64,000 nt of DNA from Limnephilus marmoratus. Its lineage: Eukaryota > Arthropoda > Insecta > Trichoptera > Limnephilidae. The notes beneath the pieces are model-generated. The model did no database searches. It saw nothing but the letters and a program-made list of their open reading frames with translations, and was not told the origin of the DNA. Where the stretch lies: positions 39,405,019 through 39,469,018 of the forward strand of contig OU862920.1 in NCBI GenBank assembly GCA_917880885.1, written 5' to 3'. The position numbers and the translations under genes were made by a program. Shown here one piece after another: positions 54,636-64,000 of this stretch. Numbering within the stretch: position 1 is the first letter of the stretch; each line of letters begins with the position of its first letter.

Positions 54636-55710
54636 CATTCTACGTGCCTAACTGGTGTTTCACAAAATTTTAACAATTCATGAAATCAAAGTTAAAGTTC
54701 CGTTATTATTTCACCATGGCACCAGTCCAGTATTTCACAGTACTTGGATAATAAGAGAACTTGAATAGGACCCTCACAGAACTTAATTATTGACTTTATA
54801 ATTTGATCATTTAGAATTTAGATCATAAAACACCAGTCCTACATAATCTAAGATTCAAGTACCATTAATAAAACACGAAATGGCATAACCGTCGCTAATT
54901 TTTTGCAAATAAAAATTCATGCGTTATATAGAAATAAAATTATTGGGGAGTTTTAAAAAGAAAACAAAGTCAGTCCAACAGGTTTTTCTATGGACCTTGG
55001 AATAGGTAAATTTATTTACGTTCGAGCCCCGCACATAAGGTGTTGCCAGATTACAATATAAAATCTATCTTTTAAATTCATAAATACCTTCGCGTGTTTA
55101 TTTAAATATTTTCTCAAGCATTCGGCAAATAAGATTGTCGCAATTTTTTTATTTACTCAAACGTTTTAAAGATAAATTATCGATATCTCCGTGGAAACGG
55201 CTAATCGCTTTCTTATCATTTGCTTTAACCTCTAAGGATACGGTTTGGTCTTTGAAAAAGAATCACATAGGTATTGTGAGAATTGCGAAATAATTTTTGT
55301 AACTGGAATGCGATTTTATAGGGAATTGCAAAGTGCAGAATATATAAATTATAATTATTTGAAAGTTGTAATGGGTCATTTAGGGATGCGATTTCTTCAC
55401 TTCTTTTGCTCATTTCTATATCCAAATTAATTTTCAGCACCATCTGTGTTGTACTTTCGTAAATATATGTATGACAAAGTTCTAACATCAATCATTTTCA
55501 ATAATAATTCATTTTACAAGGTTCTAACACTTACACTCTCCACTTTGTATCTGACAGTTTAAAAACACGAGGCGCATTATGGTTCGTCACTTCACTTGGG
55601 TAGGGTTCTAACTAAGATTTTCCAAAGACGAATTTTCAAAAGTATTTTAGTTTATTATAATAGGACGTGGCCCTGACTTGGAATAGCATTAGGGAAATGT
55701 AATTATAACC
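54636..55710. other. No gene recognised
   Basis: AT-rich. Opposed open frames at 55225-55491 carry no motif. Confidence 0.4.
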
Positions 55711-56092
55711 AAAAAAAAATAACGAGTGTGCTTTAGACCACACGACCGAAGTAAAACTTCTTTAGCTCCATCTATATGATATGAAAAGAGAAAGAAAATG
55801 TGCGCGCGCACTGCTCTCTCTTGCTCCTACAGTGTGATACAGACAATAGGCCTGCACTGTGTCTTAGATATACGAAACGTAATTGGCTTTGAGAGAAAGA
55901 GAGAAAGAAAATGTGTGCTCGCACCTCTCTCTCTTGCCCTTACAGTAATATACGAAACGTACCTTTCTATCTTCACTAACTTATATCTCCCTCTCAACTA
56001 CCGTTCGCCTCGCTTTTCGTAACGCTCTCGTCACGCATTCACTAACTTACTCTCCAAGTCAAGCGTGCGTAAATTAGTTTTACTTCAAAAAT
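55711..56092 (-). mobile_element. Helentron-like element HtB, copy 5
   Basis: The plus strand reads As, CGAGTGTGCTTTAGACCACA, CGACCGAAGTAAAACTTC and ends CAAGCGTGCGTAAATTAGTT then TTACTTCAAAA. This is a full-length inverted HtB with both TACGAAACGTA-type blocks and the stem-loop intact. The frame 55798-56022 corresponds to the minus frame of the 20373 copy. Confidence 0.7.
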
Positions 56093-56199
56093 CCCAAAGT
56101 GTGCTCTGCAAATTATTATTTTCAGGTCTGTTTCAGTTATTTTACAAGTTATATGTATGAAAAAATTCGCAGAGTTTCTATAAATGCTGTTTTAGACAG

Positions 56200-56420
56200 C
56201 CCCCCAGAGATTTTTGCTCTATTTTAAACGAGTCGTGTTTTATTAAACATTTTCACAATTTTTGCTACAATTTTATCGTTTTAAATATTAACGTACTCTC
56301 TCGAACATTCGTAATTACAATTACATATCTCTCCATCATCTTCTTTTTTAGCGAGGATACGGCGCCTTCAAATTTGAAGTCATTTTGAAAAATGGTACGG
56401 CTCATGTGAAGAATAATTGA
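56200..56420 (-). repeat. SnC body copy
   Basis: ACGAGTCGTGTTTTATTAAA, CATTTTCACAATTTTTGC, CTCTCGAACATTCGTAAT, ATATCTCTCCATC and CTTCTTTTTTAGCGAGG match the inverse of the SnC body at 31500-31690. Confidence 0.45.
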
Positions 56421-56454
56421 AACCAGCGATAAATTAGGTACGTTCTTAAAATTT

Positions 56455-56800
56455 TTTTTTTTTTTTTTTTTTACATTAACTCCACACAGGAGGCCCTGAG
56501 GAAAATAATTTTCCTCAGGGCCTATGTCATCTGGGATGCTGTGTGGAGGGTCTTTTTGAGGAGAGGAAGGAATGAACGTTGGTCTTGAAGAGACCCATGT
56601 TGTAGGAAGGAGGAAACACAGAGGCCGGCAAATCATTCCACAGCCGAGCTGTTGAACACAAGAACGAGTCGAAGAAACGACCCGTTCTCATGTGACAAAT
56701 GTCAACCGTGTACAAATGTTGGGCACGCGTTTGGCGTGTTTCCCGACTATGCACCGGTGCCGAAGGGATCAATGATGCATTAAACATGCAAATAAACATT
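56455..56800 (-). pseudogene. LINE 3' end sharing its tail with SnD
   Basis: The minus frame (56799 down to 56527) reads SRETRQTRAQHLYTVDICHM, RTGRFFDSFLCSTARLWNDL, PASVFPPSYNMGLFKTNVHS and FLSSKRP. The F...TARLWNDLP.SVFP..YN...FK pattern is the C-terminus of many CR1-superfamily ORF2 proteins. The 3' UTR has GCATCCCAGATGACATAGG, a perfect-looking fold-back GGCCCTGAGGAAAATAATTT / TTCCTCAGGGCC, then AGTTAATGTAAA and poly-A (poly-T at 56453-56472 on plus). The RT core is missing. The ORF ends or is frameshifted near 56527. Confidence 0.75.
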
Positions 56801-57704
56801 TTAACAGAAAATATTAATTTTATTGTCTTGAAATTAGAATTATAATACCTACACCTAAAGTTTTCACGGATCTCGGCCAGTTTAAAATTAAAATTAATAC
56901 CTATCTAAACGTCATTCGTGAAAAATCACGGAATATAACTTGACTTGCCAGGATGAAAATCTTATAAAATTTATTATTACCAATATAATTATTTAAATAT
57001 TATAGGTATCTACCTAAGCACTTCATAGCTTGTTGAGATTTGAAAAGATTCTCTTATTTTCTCCAACACTATGATTTAGAATGTTTTTCTTCCAAATGCT
57101 TAAACACGTGGACCAAGTTATTAATGAATCATTTTAAATCTCACAATTCATCACACATCATTGTTATTTATTGATCAACATCAACATATTTTTAACATTC
57201 AAATCTTTCCATAAGCCATATATGAAAATAATCCAAACGATGTCTCAGACACGAGGATTCGCTTTAACAAGATATCAAATGTAAACAAACACATGAGTGA
57301 TAAGATTATGACTGTATTTAAGGAACTAGTGTATAATTTCTCATATATTAGCTATTTTCGTGTGTTGATGATGTTTAGCGATAAAAAATGAGTTTTTATT
57401 GAAACAACCCGAATATTGCAACGTAATGTTATTAATAATTTTGGAATAAATAAGTATTTTATTTATTGTTATTCAAATTAACAGGTGAGCCAAAAAACGA
57501 GACGATTTCAACAAAATTAAAAAAAAACATTAATTAAATCATCTTTAGCAAAATTTATTGATAAAAACGTAATCATCAATTCATTAAAACTAAATTCAAA
57601 TATATCTAAAAAATCAAATTTCTTTATTGATATATTAAAAAACATGCAACCATATGTTCATAAAATGACTAAAAAAATAAATTTGTTAAAATTGTCAAAA
57701 TATT
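56801..57704. other. No gene recognised
   Basis: AT-rich; no shared repeats or motif-bearing frames. Confidence 0.4.
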
Positions 57705-58145
57705 TTTTTTTACATTAGCTCCACACAGGAGGCGCTGATGAATGTAGACACTCCAGGGCCTATGTCATCTTTGGGGATGCTGCGTGGAGGGTCTTTTTAG
57801 GGAAAGGAGGAGAGGAAGTTCTGTGAAGGAAAAAGGTATGAGGGGTGCGTAGGAATCTGGGGGTCAGTTCGCAGCTGCGGTCCAAATCCTGCTGAGAATC
57901 CTGCTGGAGAGTTCAAAAGATCTCCCTCGAACAGTCTCTTTCGATCCGGCCTACCACGCAGTTGGTGAGCAGACGCGTACGCCGCCAAGATCCGGACAAA
58001 CCTGACCCCCCATGATGAACCCAAGCACCTCTGCTAAGTCACCAAACGTAGCGAACTTGGGGTGACCTATGGCAGAGGTGTTGGTTATCCAGTAAATGGT
58101 TCCCGGGGCGGAAGTACCTTTCCCATCCCGTAGTGCCTCCCAAAT
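57705..58145 (-). mobile_element. SINE-like element SnD, well preserved
   Basis: The plus strand starts with a T-run and TACATTAGCTCCACACAGGA, the GGC(G)CTGA...CAGGGCC fold-back, GTCATCTTTGGGGATGCTG and CGTGGAGGGTC. It then gives GGAGAGGAAGTTCTGTGAAG, AGGGGTGCGTAGGAATCTGG and, at the far end, GGTGTTGGTTATCCAGTAAA, TGGTTCCCGGGGCGG and GCCTCCCAAA. It offers the clearest view of the SnD length (about 440 bp). Opposed frames 57797-58024 and 57951-58193 are incidental. Confidence 0.7.
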
Positions 58146-58600
58146 CAAAGAATTATATCGTAGCAAAGATAACTCTGATTTACTTAATCTCAATGAATTT
58201 TATGTAGGTAGGTTAATTTTACAAGAGCTATTCATTTCAAAATCCAATATAAATATAACAATACCAGGACTGAGCACTTCAAACCTACCTATCAAGTTTG
58301 CATGAAGTTAGTAAAAGATACGCAGATGTGCGGATTTACAATTTAACTATTTAATTGCATAGTTAAATAGACCACAGTTATAAAAAGGCTGTACCATAAT
58401 ATCTTTTCATTCAATACGAATTTTACTTTAATTAAGGAAAATTAATTTAATTAATTAATCAATATTAATTTAAGTCAACTTATATGTTTTGTATGAACTC
58501 ATATTTTTATATCCTCCTAGAGCTTGTATTCATTTCTGATGTCATTGAACGATTAACTGCCACTCTTAATTATTATTTTTATCTAGTATTTTCTTATGCT
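58146..58600. other. No gene recognised
   Basis: AT-rich spacer with AATTAATTAATT runs near 58440-58460. Confidence 0.45.
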
Positions 58601-58604
58601 TGTA

Positions 58605-59028
58605 TTTTTTTTTTTTTTTTTTTTTACAGTGAATACCTCACAAGAATCTCAACTGCTCCCGTCTGGAGCCAGTGAGACTATGGCATCCCCAATTGGGGTA
58701 TGTTGTGAGGCTGAAGGTAGTGGGGAGGGGAAGGAGGTGGGGAAGAGAAAGGTTGGGAAGTTCCTGGCTATTCAGATCTGGTCACTAAACACGGCTAAAG
58801 CCATTTTCAAGCAACGTTTCAATTCTGAATGGTGGTCTTACACCAGGGCGATACTGATAGTATCTTCCACTCTGGAACATGCCGCAAATATACTATATAT
58901 TATTTTAAATGAATTAATTGTGAAATAACACAAATTAATCAAATAAAATTTATTTGCGCATGCCGGGTTCGAACCCGCGACCTCCGGATTGTGAGTCAAG
59001 AGTCTTACCCACTGGACTACGGAGGTTG
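58605..59028 (-). mobile_element. tRNA-derived SINE SnA, full-length minus-strand copy
   Basis: Poly-T (58607-58626) is the complement of the 3' A-tail. The body matches 4282-4697 closely. The tRNA-like head lies at 58958-59026 with the complement of GCGGGTTCGAACCCGGC (B box) and CTCCGTAGTCCAGTGGGTAA (A box). This is one of the two least-diverged copies. The 110-codon plus frame 58596-58928 is the antisense of the SINE and mirrors the frame at 4379-4684. Confidence 0.85.
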
Positions 59029-59242
59029 ATTTAACAGTGACATCCAATTACTGTTTTGTAGTTTATTTATACTGATGATATTAAATAAATAAGAAAACTT
59101 ATATATTTACTTTAATCCAGCGCCCTTCATTTTCCCTGAGAATATGCATAAGTAATCGAAACAATTTATTAGTTTTGAATTAATTGTAACTGAACATTAT
59201 GTGCCTGGTGGAAACCGAATATTAAAGAACAGTGACAACATA

Positions 59243-59391
59243 TTAGGGAACGTTCCCATACTACATGACCCGTTCAGCGGGGGGGGGGTCTTCAAAATAC
59301 CAAGCTTGTTACAAATGAGCGGCGGGGGGCTTGGGGGGGGGGGGTTAAAAATTGCAAAAAGTTGGTTACGTAGTATGGGTACGTTCCCTTA
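59243..59391. mobile_element. PIF/Harbinger-like MITE, copy 3
   Basis: TIR GGGAACGTTCCCATACTACA at 59246 and the end GTAGTATGGGTACGTTCCC at 59388, flanked by TTA on both sides. The G-runs are shorter than in the other copies and the element is 143 bp. Confidence 0.85.
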
Positions 59392-59660
59392 TGTAAAAAA
59401 GTAAGCTATATTGAGCAATGCTAGGGTAAGTTTAGGCGTGTTTCGTTATTTATATTCACTTTCTCGGGCCTATTTTGTCGGAAAGTCAACATATTTCCGT
59501 TTTGCAATAAAATCCAAATAAATGGAAAATTTCTGAACTATCCAAAAACTAAAAAATGTTTTTGAAAGGTGATGAAATACGCCTTTAAATTTTATAATTC
59601 GAAATCAACATAGGTGTATAATGAATATTGAATTTATCTAACAAAATTTTACTAATATCG

Positions 59661-59897
59661 AAAAAAAAGTGTGCAATTCACACGCGGTAAAAGTAAAACC
59701 TTCAGAAAACTAAAGTAGACAAGATTGGGGAAGCTACGTATCACCACAAAGAGGAGACCGATTAATCCATCACATTCTCTCACAGGCTAAATCCTACACA
59801 TGTATGTTGGTCTATTTTTAGTGTCAATTTCTCCCCACTCTTGTCTAATTTAGTTTTCTGAAGGTTTCACTTCTACCGCATGTGTATTGCACACTCT
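59661..59897. mobile_element. HtA fold-back dimer
   Basis: The left part is HtA inverted, beginning AAAAGTGTGCAATTCACACG then CGGTAAAAGTAAAACCTTCAG. The right part is the HtA 3' end in direct orientation (GAAGGTTTCACTTCTACCGC, ATGTGTATTGCACAC). Both ends therefore carry the terminal stem-loop, and neither end carries the HtA 5' start. The switch is near 59820-59832 (AGTGTCAATTTCTCCCC). Confidence 0.65.
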
Positions 59898-60980
59898 GAT
59901 TTTTTTTCAAATTGTGGTCGGTTTCGTTGTTTTCAAAAAGGTGTAGTTTTGAATTATTTTGCGGTTAACTTATAGATTTGATTATAAAGCGTGGTGCTTT
60001 CTTTTTTAACCATGATAGTAGGGGAGACACAGCGATTTTCATGAAATTAGCCTGAGGAGTTAATGAAATTATAGTTCATTTCCAAAAGAATATCGTCATC
60101 TGGATTATGTCGATCTCTCCTCCTCAAGTTGTAGTGAACGGTGACTCAATTCCGCAGCACGCAAAGTTCTGATCACCTCTTGAACCAACGTCAACACGAT
60201 TTGAACTTTTATTCAAATTGTTATCAGCCACCACGCAGTTTGCCAGGGGCGTGCTGTGGCTAATATTATTGTAACATTTTCCGGTACGGAATCACAAATT
60301 TATTACGATTTTCATATCCCAAAAAAAATTATACAGAGTGTTCGAGGATAAAGTGCACTAGCTTCGGGAGGATGATAGTAGGTAGACATGATGGTAGATG
60401 TAAAAAAGATCGATAAGTTTGAATCCGTACCCCTTGTATATTTATATATGTATATTTGAAAGCAGATTTGCAAATATCAGATCATCTTAGAAAATATAAT
60501 TACATGGTTTTCTCAGTGAATTATCTATGCAAATAATAATTTTAGGATGAATTGCCTATTTCAAAAAAAATCTCTAAAACCTTAAAAAACCCATTCTAAA
60601 GATATAAGTTACGGTTCCATGCCAATTCAGAATCAACTCAACTCAGCACCTCTTTGAAAAGACAATAAAAGCCACGAAAAAAAAATTAAAAATAGCCCGT
60701 AATAACCTAACGTAAACTATTTAATCAATTTTTTTACATATTTTTACTTCACTTTTAACGACTTTTCAAAGGAGGTTCTGAGTTGACTTCATTCTGAGTT
60801 GTCCGGTCACATTATGTTAAACCTTAAAATGAATGAATAGAAGCTTTTGCTTGAAGTATGAAAAGTAGTGTTTTCTACCATAATTATATTGTATTATATT
60901 ATAGATAGGTACATAATATTTATACAAAAAAAATAAGTATACATATTATGTACAGAAGGGCATCTGTGGAGGTGTGGTTT
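59898..60980. other. No gene recognised
   Basis: AT-rich with a CCTCAAGTTGTAG-type GC-richer patch near 60120-60250; no motif-bearing frames. Confidence 0.4.
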
Positions 60981-60984
60981 TTCT

Positions 60985-61212
60985 TCCGCTTTATTCCGAA
61001 ATTGATTATATTTTGCAAACTTGACCCTAAAAAGAAGAGGAAGAGGACCGTCTTCTCGAGATAACGTAAAAAACCCATACCGTTTTTCATTCCCTTCAAC
61101 CTCCTCAAAGCAGAACTTTGATATATTCTTAATGAAATTTTGCATAAGGTACTTCGTGTTCAAAATAAGAATTATTATACTGCCTACATCCGATTTTGAA
61201 AATTCTACGAAA
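60985..61212 (+). repeat. Dispersed relative of the 86-bp repeat
   Basis: TTTTGCAAACTTGACCCTAA, GATAACGTAAAAAACCC, ATGAAATTTTGCATAAGGTA, TGTTCAAAATAAGAA and TACATCCGATTTTGAAAA follow the same order as the array at 27107-27430, including the sequence beyond its last unit (GACGTTCTAAATAAAAGG, TACATCCCGATTTC). The overlapping frames 60894-61274 and 61021-61227 show no domain. Confidence 0.45.
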
Positions 61213-61244
61213 AACTTCAGCATATAACGTCTATTTAGATACCA

Positions 61245-61325
61245 CTCTTCACAGATACACCAAAAGATATGCACTATACACCAAAAGATACATCACAGAT
61301 ACACCACAGATACCCCAAAAGATAT
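61245..61325 (+). repeat. Short irregular tandem repeat
   Basis: Repeated CACAGATACACC and CAAAAGATA motifs, about six partial units over 80 bp. Confidence 0.7.
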
Positions 61326-62159
61326 TGCCGGAAGCAGCTTAATCTTTTCTTTATTTCTGAAGAAATACAAATTTTTCAAATTTCAAAAGTCTTTCTTTTA
61401 TAGATAATCAATTTCAAGCCTCTCCAGCCTAGGTGTCGAAAATTCATATTCATAAATTGGCGACAACTGTAATCTTAAAATTTGTTATTAAAGACTCTAT
61501 TTTTTATTCTCCGTGAAGGAAAAAAATCCTTGTATTTATTGATCAACTACAATATAATCTCGGAATTTCACTACAGAGATTGTAGTATTGTCTTATTCGT
61601 CGTCTTTTGAAAGGTGTTACCCAGTAAAGAAATGTTTTGGTCAAAGATTAAATTAGTGCGCGCCACTGGGGTATAAAGGCTTAATAAGGTATGCACATCG
61701 CGCCTCCACACTTTATTATGCCTCGTACCGATCATGGCTCTGAATGTTCTCTTAAGAATACGAATGTCCGTGACATTGTGTGCGAATTTGCAGGGATCTT
61801 AAAATATTGTTTGCCAAAAATTCAAGTTCCTTCATCAAATCGTCGATCGATATCTAATTTTGTGAAAAAAAAAGAAATAAAATACGTAACTTATGTGTAT
61901 TTCTTCTTCCAAAATACCAAATGGTAAAAGGCTATGAAAATGATAGAGTGATAGACCTACAGAGTGTTTTTTTTTAAATGGAAAGATTGAATTTAAACCC
62001 TTTCTGAAAAAAGTTATATCATGTCAATAAGACAAATGTTTTGGGTCCTAATTTTCATCAAGAATTATTGAGCAACGGAGGGACAAAACTAGGACAAAAC
62101 TACGGACGGACGGACACACTCCGAAAGGAAATTGTGTTAAAGGCTCTAAAGCATGTTAA
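61326..62159. other. No gene recognised
   Basis: AT-rich, with a short GGACGGACGGACACACTCCG run near 62105 of the type often seen in decayed TE edges. No domain-bearing frame. Confidence 0.4.
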
Positions 62160-62164
62160 ATTCT

Positions 62165-62290
62165 TTTTACAAAAATTCAATCGTTAATTAACATTCCCGT
62201 CAAATGGCTAATCACCGTCATTTACCGTTTTTTACCAAAATTCAAATGTAACATTCCCGTCAAATGGCCAATCAACGTCATTTCATTTTT
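62165..62290 (+). repeat. Two-unit tandem duplication (~65-70 bp)
   Basis: AACATTCCCGTCAAATGGC followed by (T/C)AATCA(C/A)CGTCATTT occurs twice, at about 62190 and 62250, with shared CAAAATTCAA upstream. GGCCGTTTGATCACA near 62430 is a partial inverted match. Confidence 0.7.
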
Positions 62291-63229
62291 TTACATTTGA
62301 ATAGTGAGTCCGTTTCAGCTCTCTTATCATTCAAATTGTGTTTAGCAGAAAAACACAAGTTGTCGTGTTGTTATGTTTGTCAACTTATAACAATTTGAGA
62401 CCTTTAAAATGTAAAAAATTGCACTGATTGGCCGTTTGATCACATTTTTACATTTTAATTACTGTAGATACCCCAACTAAAGTGTTTTATAGAGATGTAA
62501 TGTAATCAATGATTATCGATTGGTTATTCCTGCATGTAGCAGAGATACATCGGAATGCGGTGAAAATATAAAAATGCATTTGCAATTGTTTGAACGTGCT
62601 ACTGCAAACAATCTGTCCAGTATTCAAGGTAAATCATAACTGCCGTGATCGAGTGCCACCGAAGGTAATTAAGTGGCCATTGTTTGCGGCGTTATAGAGC
62701 TACTTGCGGCAATATGTTACCGTGTTAAATCTTAAACAAATTACATTGAGTTTTTTAAATTAATTACTTTGGACAACCCGTCTGCTTGTTTAGGAAGAAA
62801 TACATCCCAAAACACGTAATCGCGTTATACTTTCATAAGACCAAAAACGTCCCGAGAAATCTTACATTTTAAAAGCTATATATCTCTCTTCCTCTCATGC
62901 AAACATGTGTATTTTTCTTTTAACCAAAAAGAGAACGGTATATTGTCTTTGAAATATGAAAGCTATCTTGCATAGATATTTTACAATCTCGATCCAAAGT
63001 GACGGTTTCAGAATTTACGCGCGAAACCGAGGCTTCCGGATTGTGAGGTGCGAATATATTGAACCAAGCAGACGGGTTAAAAATAATTAAATATTTACTT
63101 AAGGATTGCCGAATTTAGCCCTTAATTGGCGTTGCAAAAAGAGGACAGAACTATAATATTAGTTCTTTCATAAATAGACATTGTACTCGTACTCTCATAG
63201 ATGTCTCGTAGGAAGTTACTGAGACGGGG
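62291..63229. other. No gene recognised
   Basis: AT-rich; no shared repeats apart from the inverted match noted for the duplication to its left. Confidence 0.4.
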
Positions 63230-63595
63230 GCCATCGGTGAATGGATAGAGAGAGAGGGTATTCCCTCAGGGTTTATGTCATCTTTGGATATGCTGTACAG
63301 AGGGGCTTTTTAGAGCGAGGAAGTTCTGGGTAGGAAAAAGGCATGAGGGGTGTAAGGCTATAATGGGTCGAGAGAGTCCGGCAGGAGAGATCAGAGATCA
63401 AAAGTCTCGCAACCAGTCTTTCCCGATCCGACTAGCCACGCGGTAGGTGGGCAAACGCATCCGCCGACAAGACCTAGACAGACCTAAACCCATGAGCCCG
63501 GGCATCCCTGCTAAGTCGTACGGAAGGATTGTTGGTTATCCAATAAATGTTTCCCAGGGCGGCGGTATCCGTACGCGCCTCCAAAATTTATGTTT
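63230..63595 (-). mobile_element. SINE-like element SnD, decayed
   Basis: GGTATTCCCTCAGGGTTTAT, GTCATCTTTGGATATGCTG, GAGGAAGTTCTGGGTAGG, GGCATGAGGGGTGTAAGG, TTTCCCGATCCGACTAGCC and GTTGGTTATCCAATAAATGT follow the inverse SnD order. The poly-T end and one stem of the fold-back are gone. The frame 63447-63689 runs out of it and is not a gene. Confidence 0.6.
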
Positions 63596-64000
63596 CCCAG
63601 ACCGAATAAGGTCTGATTACACTAAAAGAGATCTAAATGAAAAACTAATCTGCTTCGGAAGCAATCTTCACAAAAAGTCTTCTACTTAAATGCTTGGTGT
63701 AACCGCAAGTTACCAGCTCAAGAAAGGGAACTCCATCGATTCCAGAGATAGGTTTGCCACTCAGAAGCTGGACGTACTGAACGGGGCCCGCAGATACTTT
63801 AATTGTACTTTTGACCTGACCACGAACAAATCGCTAGTGTACCCCGCTGATTTTGACAGCCAGCACCATTACCAGTGTAGATACCAGTCTTTCACAAGAG
63901 TTCAGTCGTAAAATCCCAGATTTACCTCTAGTAGATCTTTAGTTAGGAATACAGGCCCCAGGTATAACAGTATACAGTTCTACCATCTACAATACGTACC
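63596..64000 (+). other. Unassigned, less AT-rich segment at window edge
   Basis: Composition is closer to balanced and there are few stops, with an open frame at 63690-63911 (73 codons, starting MLGVTASYQLKKGN). I recognise no family. It may be the edge of an exon or of another repeat continuing beyond the window. Confidence 0.2.

Noticed and set aside
56265..56636. 123-codon minus frame
   Set aside because: Out-of-frame reading through a LINE 3' UTR, its poly-A tract (poly-Lys) and flanking SnC sequence.

Overview
The window looks like nuclear DNA of an arthropod, most likely a moth or butterfly (Lepidoptera). It is AT-rich, has long non-coding stretches and no operons, and is crowded with small transposons. 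Supporting families are Helitrons ending CTAG in an A|T site, a mariner remnant, CR1-like and RTE-like LINEs, and tRNA-headed SINEs. I found no host protein-coding gene I could defend. The only long open frame is the reverse transcriptase of a 5'-truncated CR1-superfamily LINE at about 46.94-50.21 kb. Most other open frames lie inside repeats.

Layout. 0-5 kb: a Helentron-like element, a GC-rich island (2.09-2.75 kb), a LINE C-terminal fragment, and a SnD and a SnA SINE. 5.4-6.5 kb: a non-autonomous hAT element with a perfect 8-bp target duplication. 8.1-8.5 kb: a 148-bp perfect inverted repeat with a retroposon-like tail and a 15-bp target duplication. 10.7-11.6 kb: a Helitron carrying a second hairpin element. 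11.7-18.6 kb: TIR elements, one with an internal fold-back, a Harbinger-like MITE with poly-G tracts, a 45-bp satellite and a second Helitron. 19-29.7 kb: Helentron-like families HtA and HtB, tandem repeats, a truncated LINE behind a palindrome, and a mariner remnant invaded by an RTE fragment. 30-46 kb: tRNA-like SINEs, a decayed LINE split by a Harbinger-like MITE, a 10-bp minisatellite, a second tailed hairpin (40.6 kb) and a CR1-like 3' end. 46.7-64 kb: the main LINE followed by more SINE, HtA/HtB and MITE copies.

The labels HtA, HtB, SnA, SnC and SnD are working names for families defined by comparing copies inside this window. The most unusual theme is fold-back DNA. Two elements (8.15 and 40.57 kb) each consist of a hairpin followed by the same ~41-45-nt tail, end in A residues and are flanked by 12-15-bp direct repeats. 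A third (11.17 kb) has the same architecture with a different tail. Two truncated LINE 3' ends also have short perfect palindromes exactly at their 5' junctions. Everything here was read by eye. Family names above the level of visible motifs are inference.
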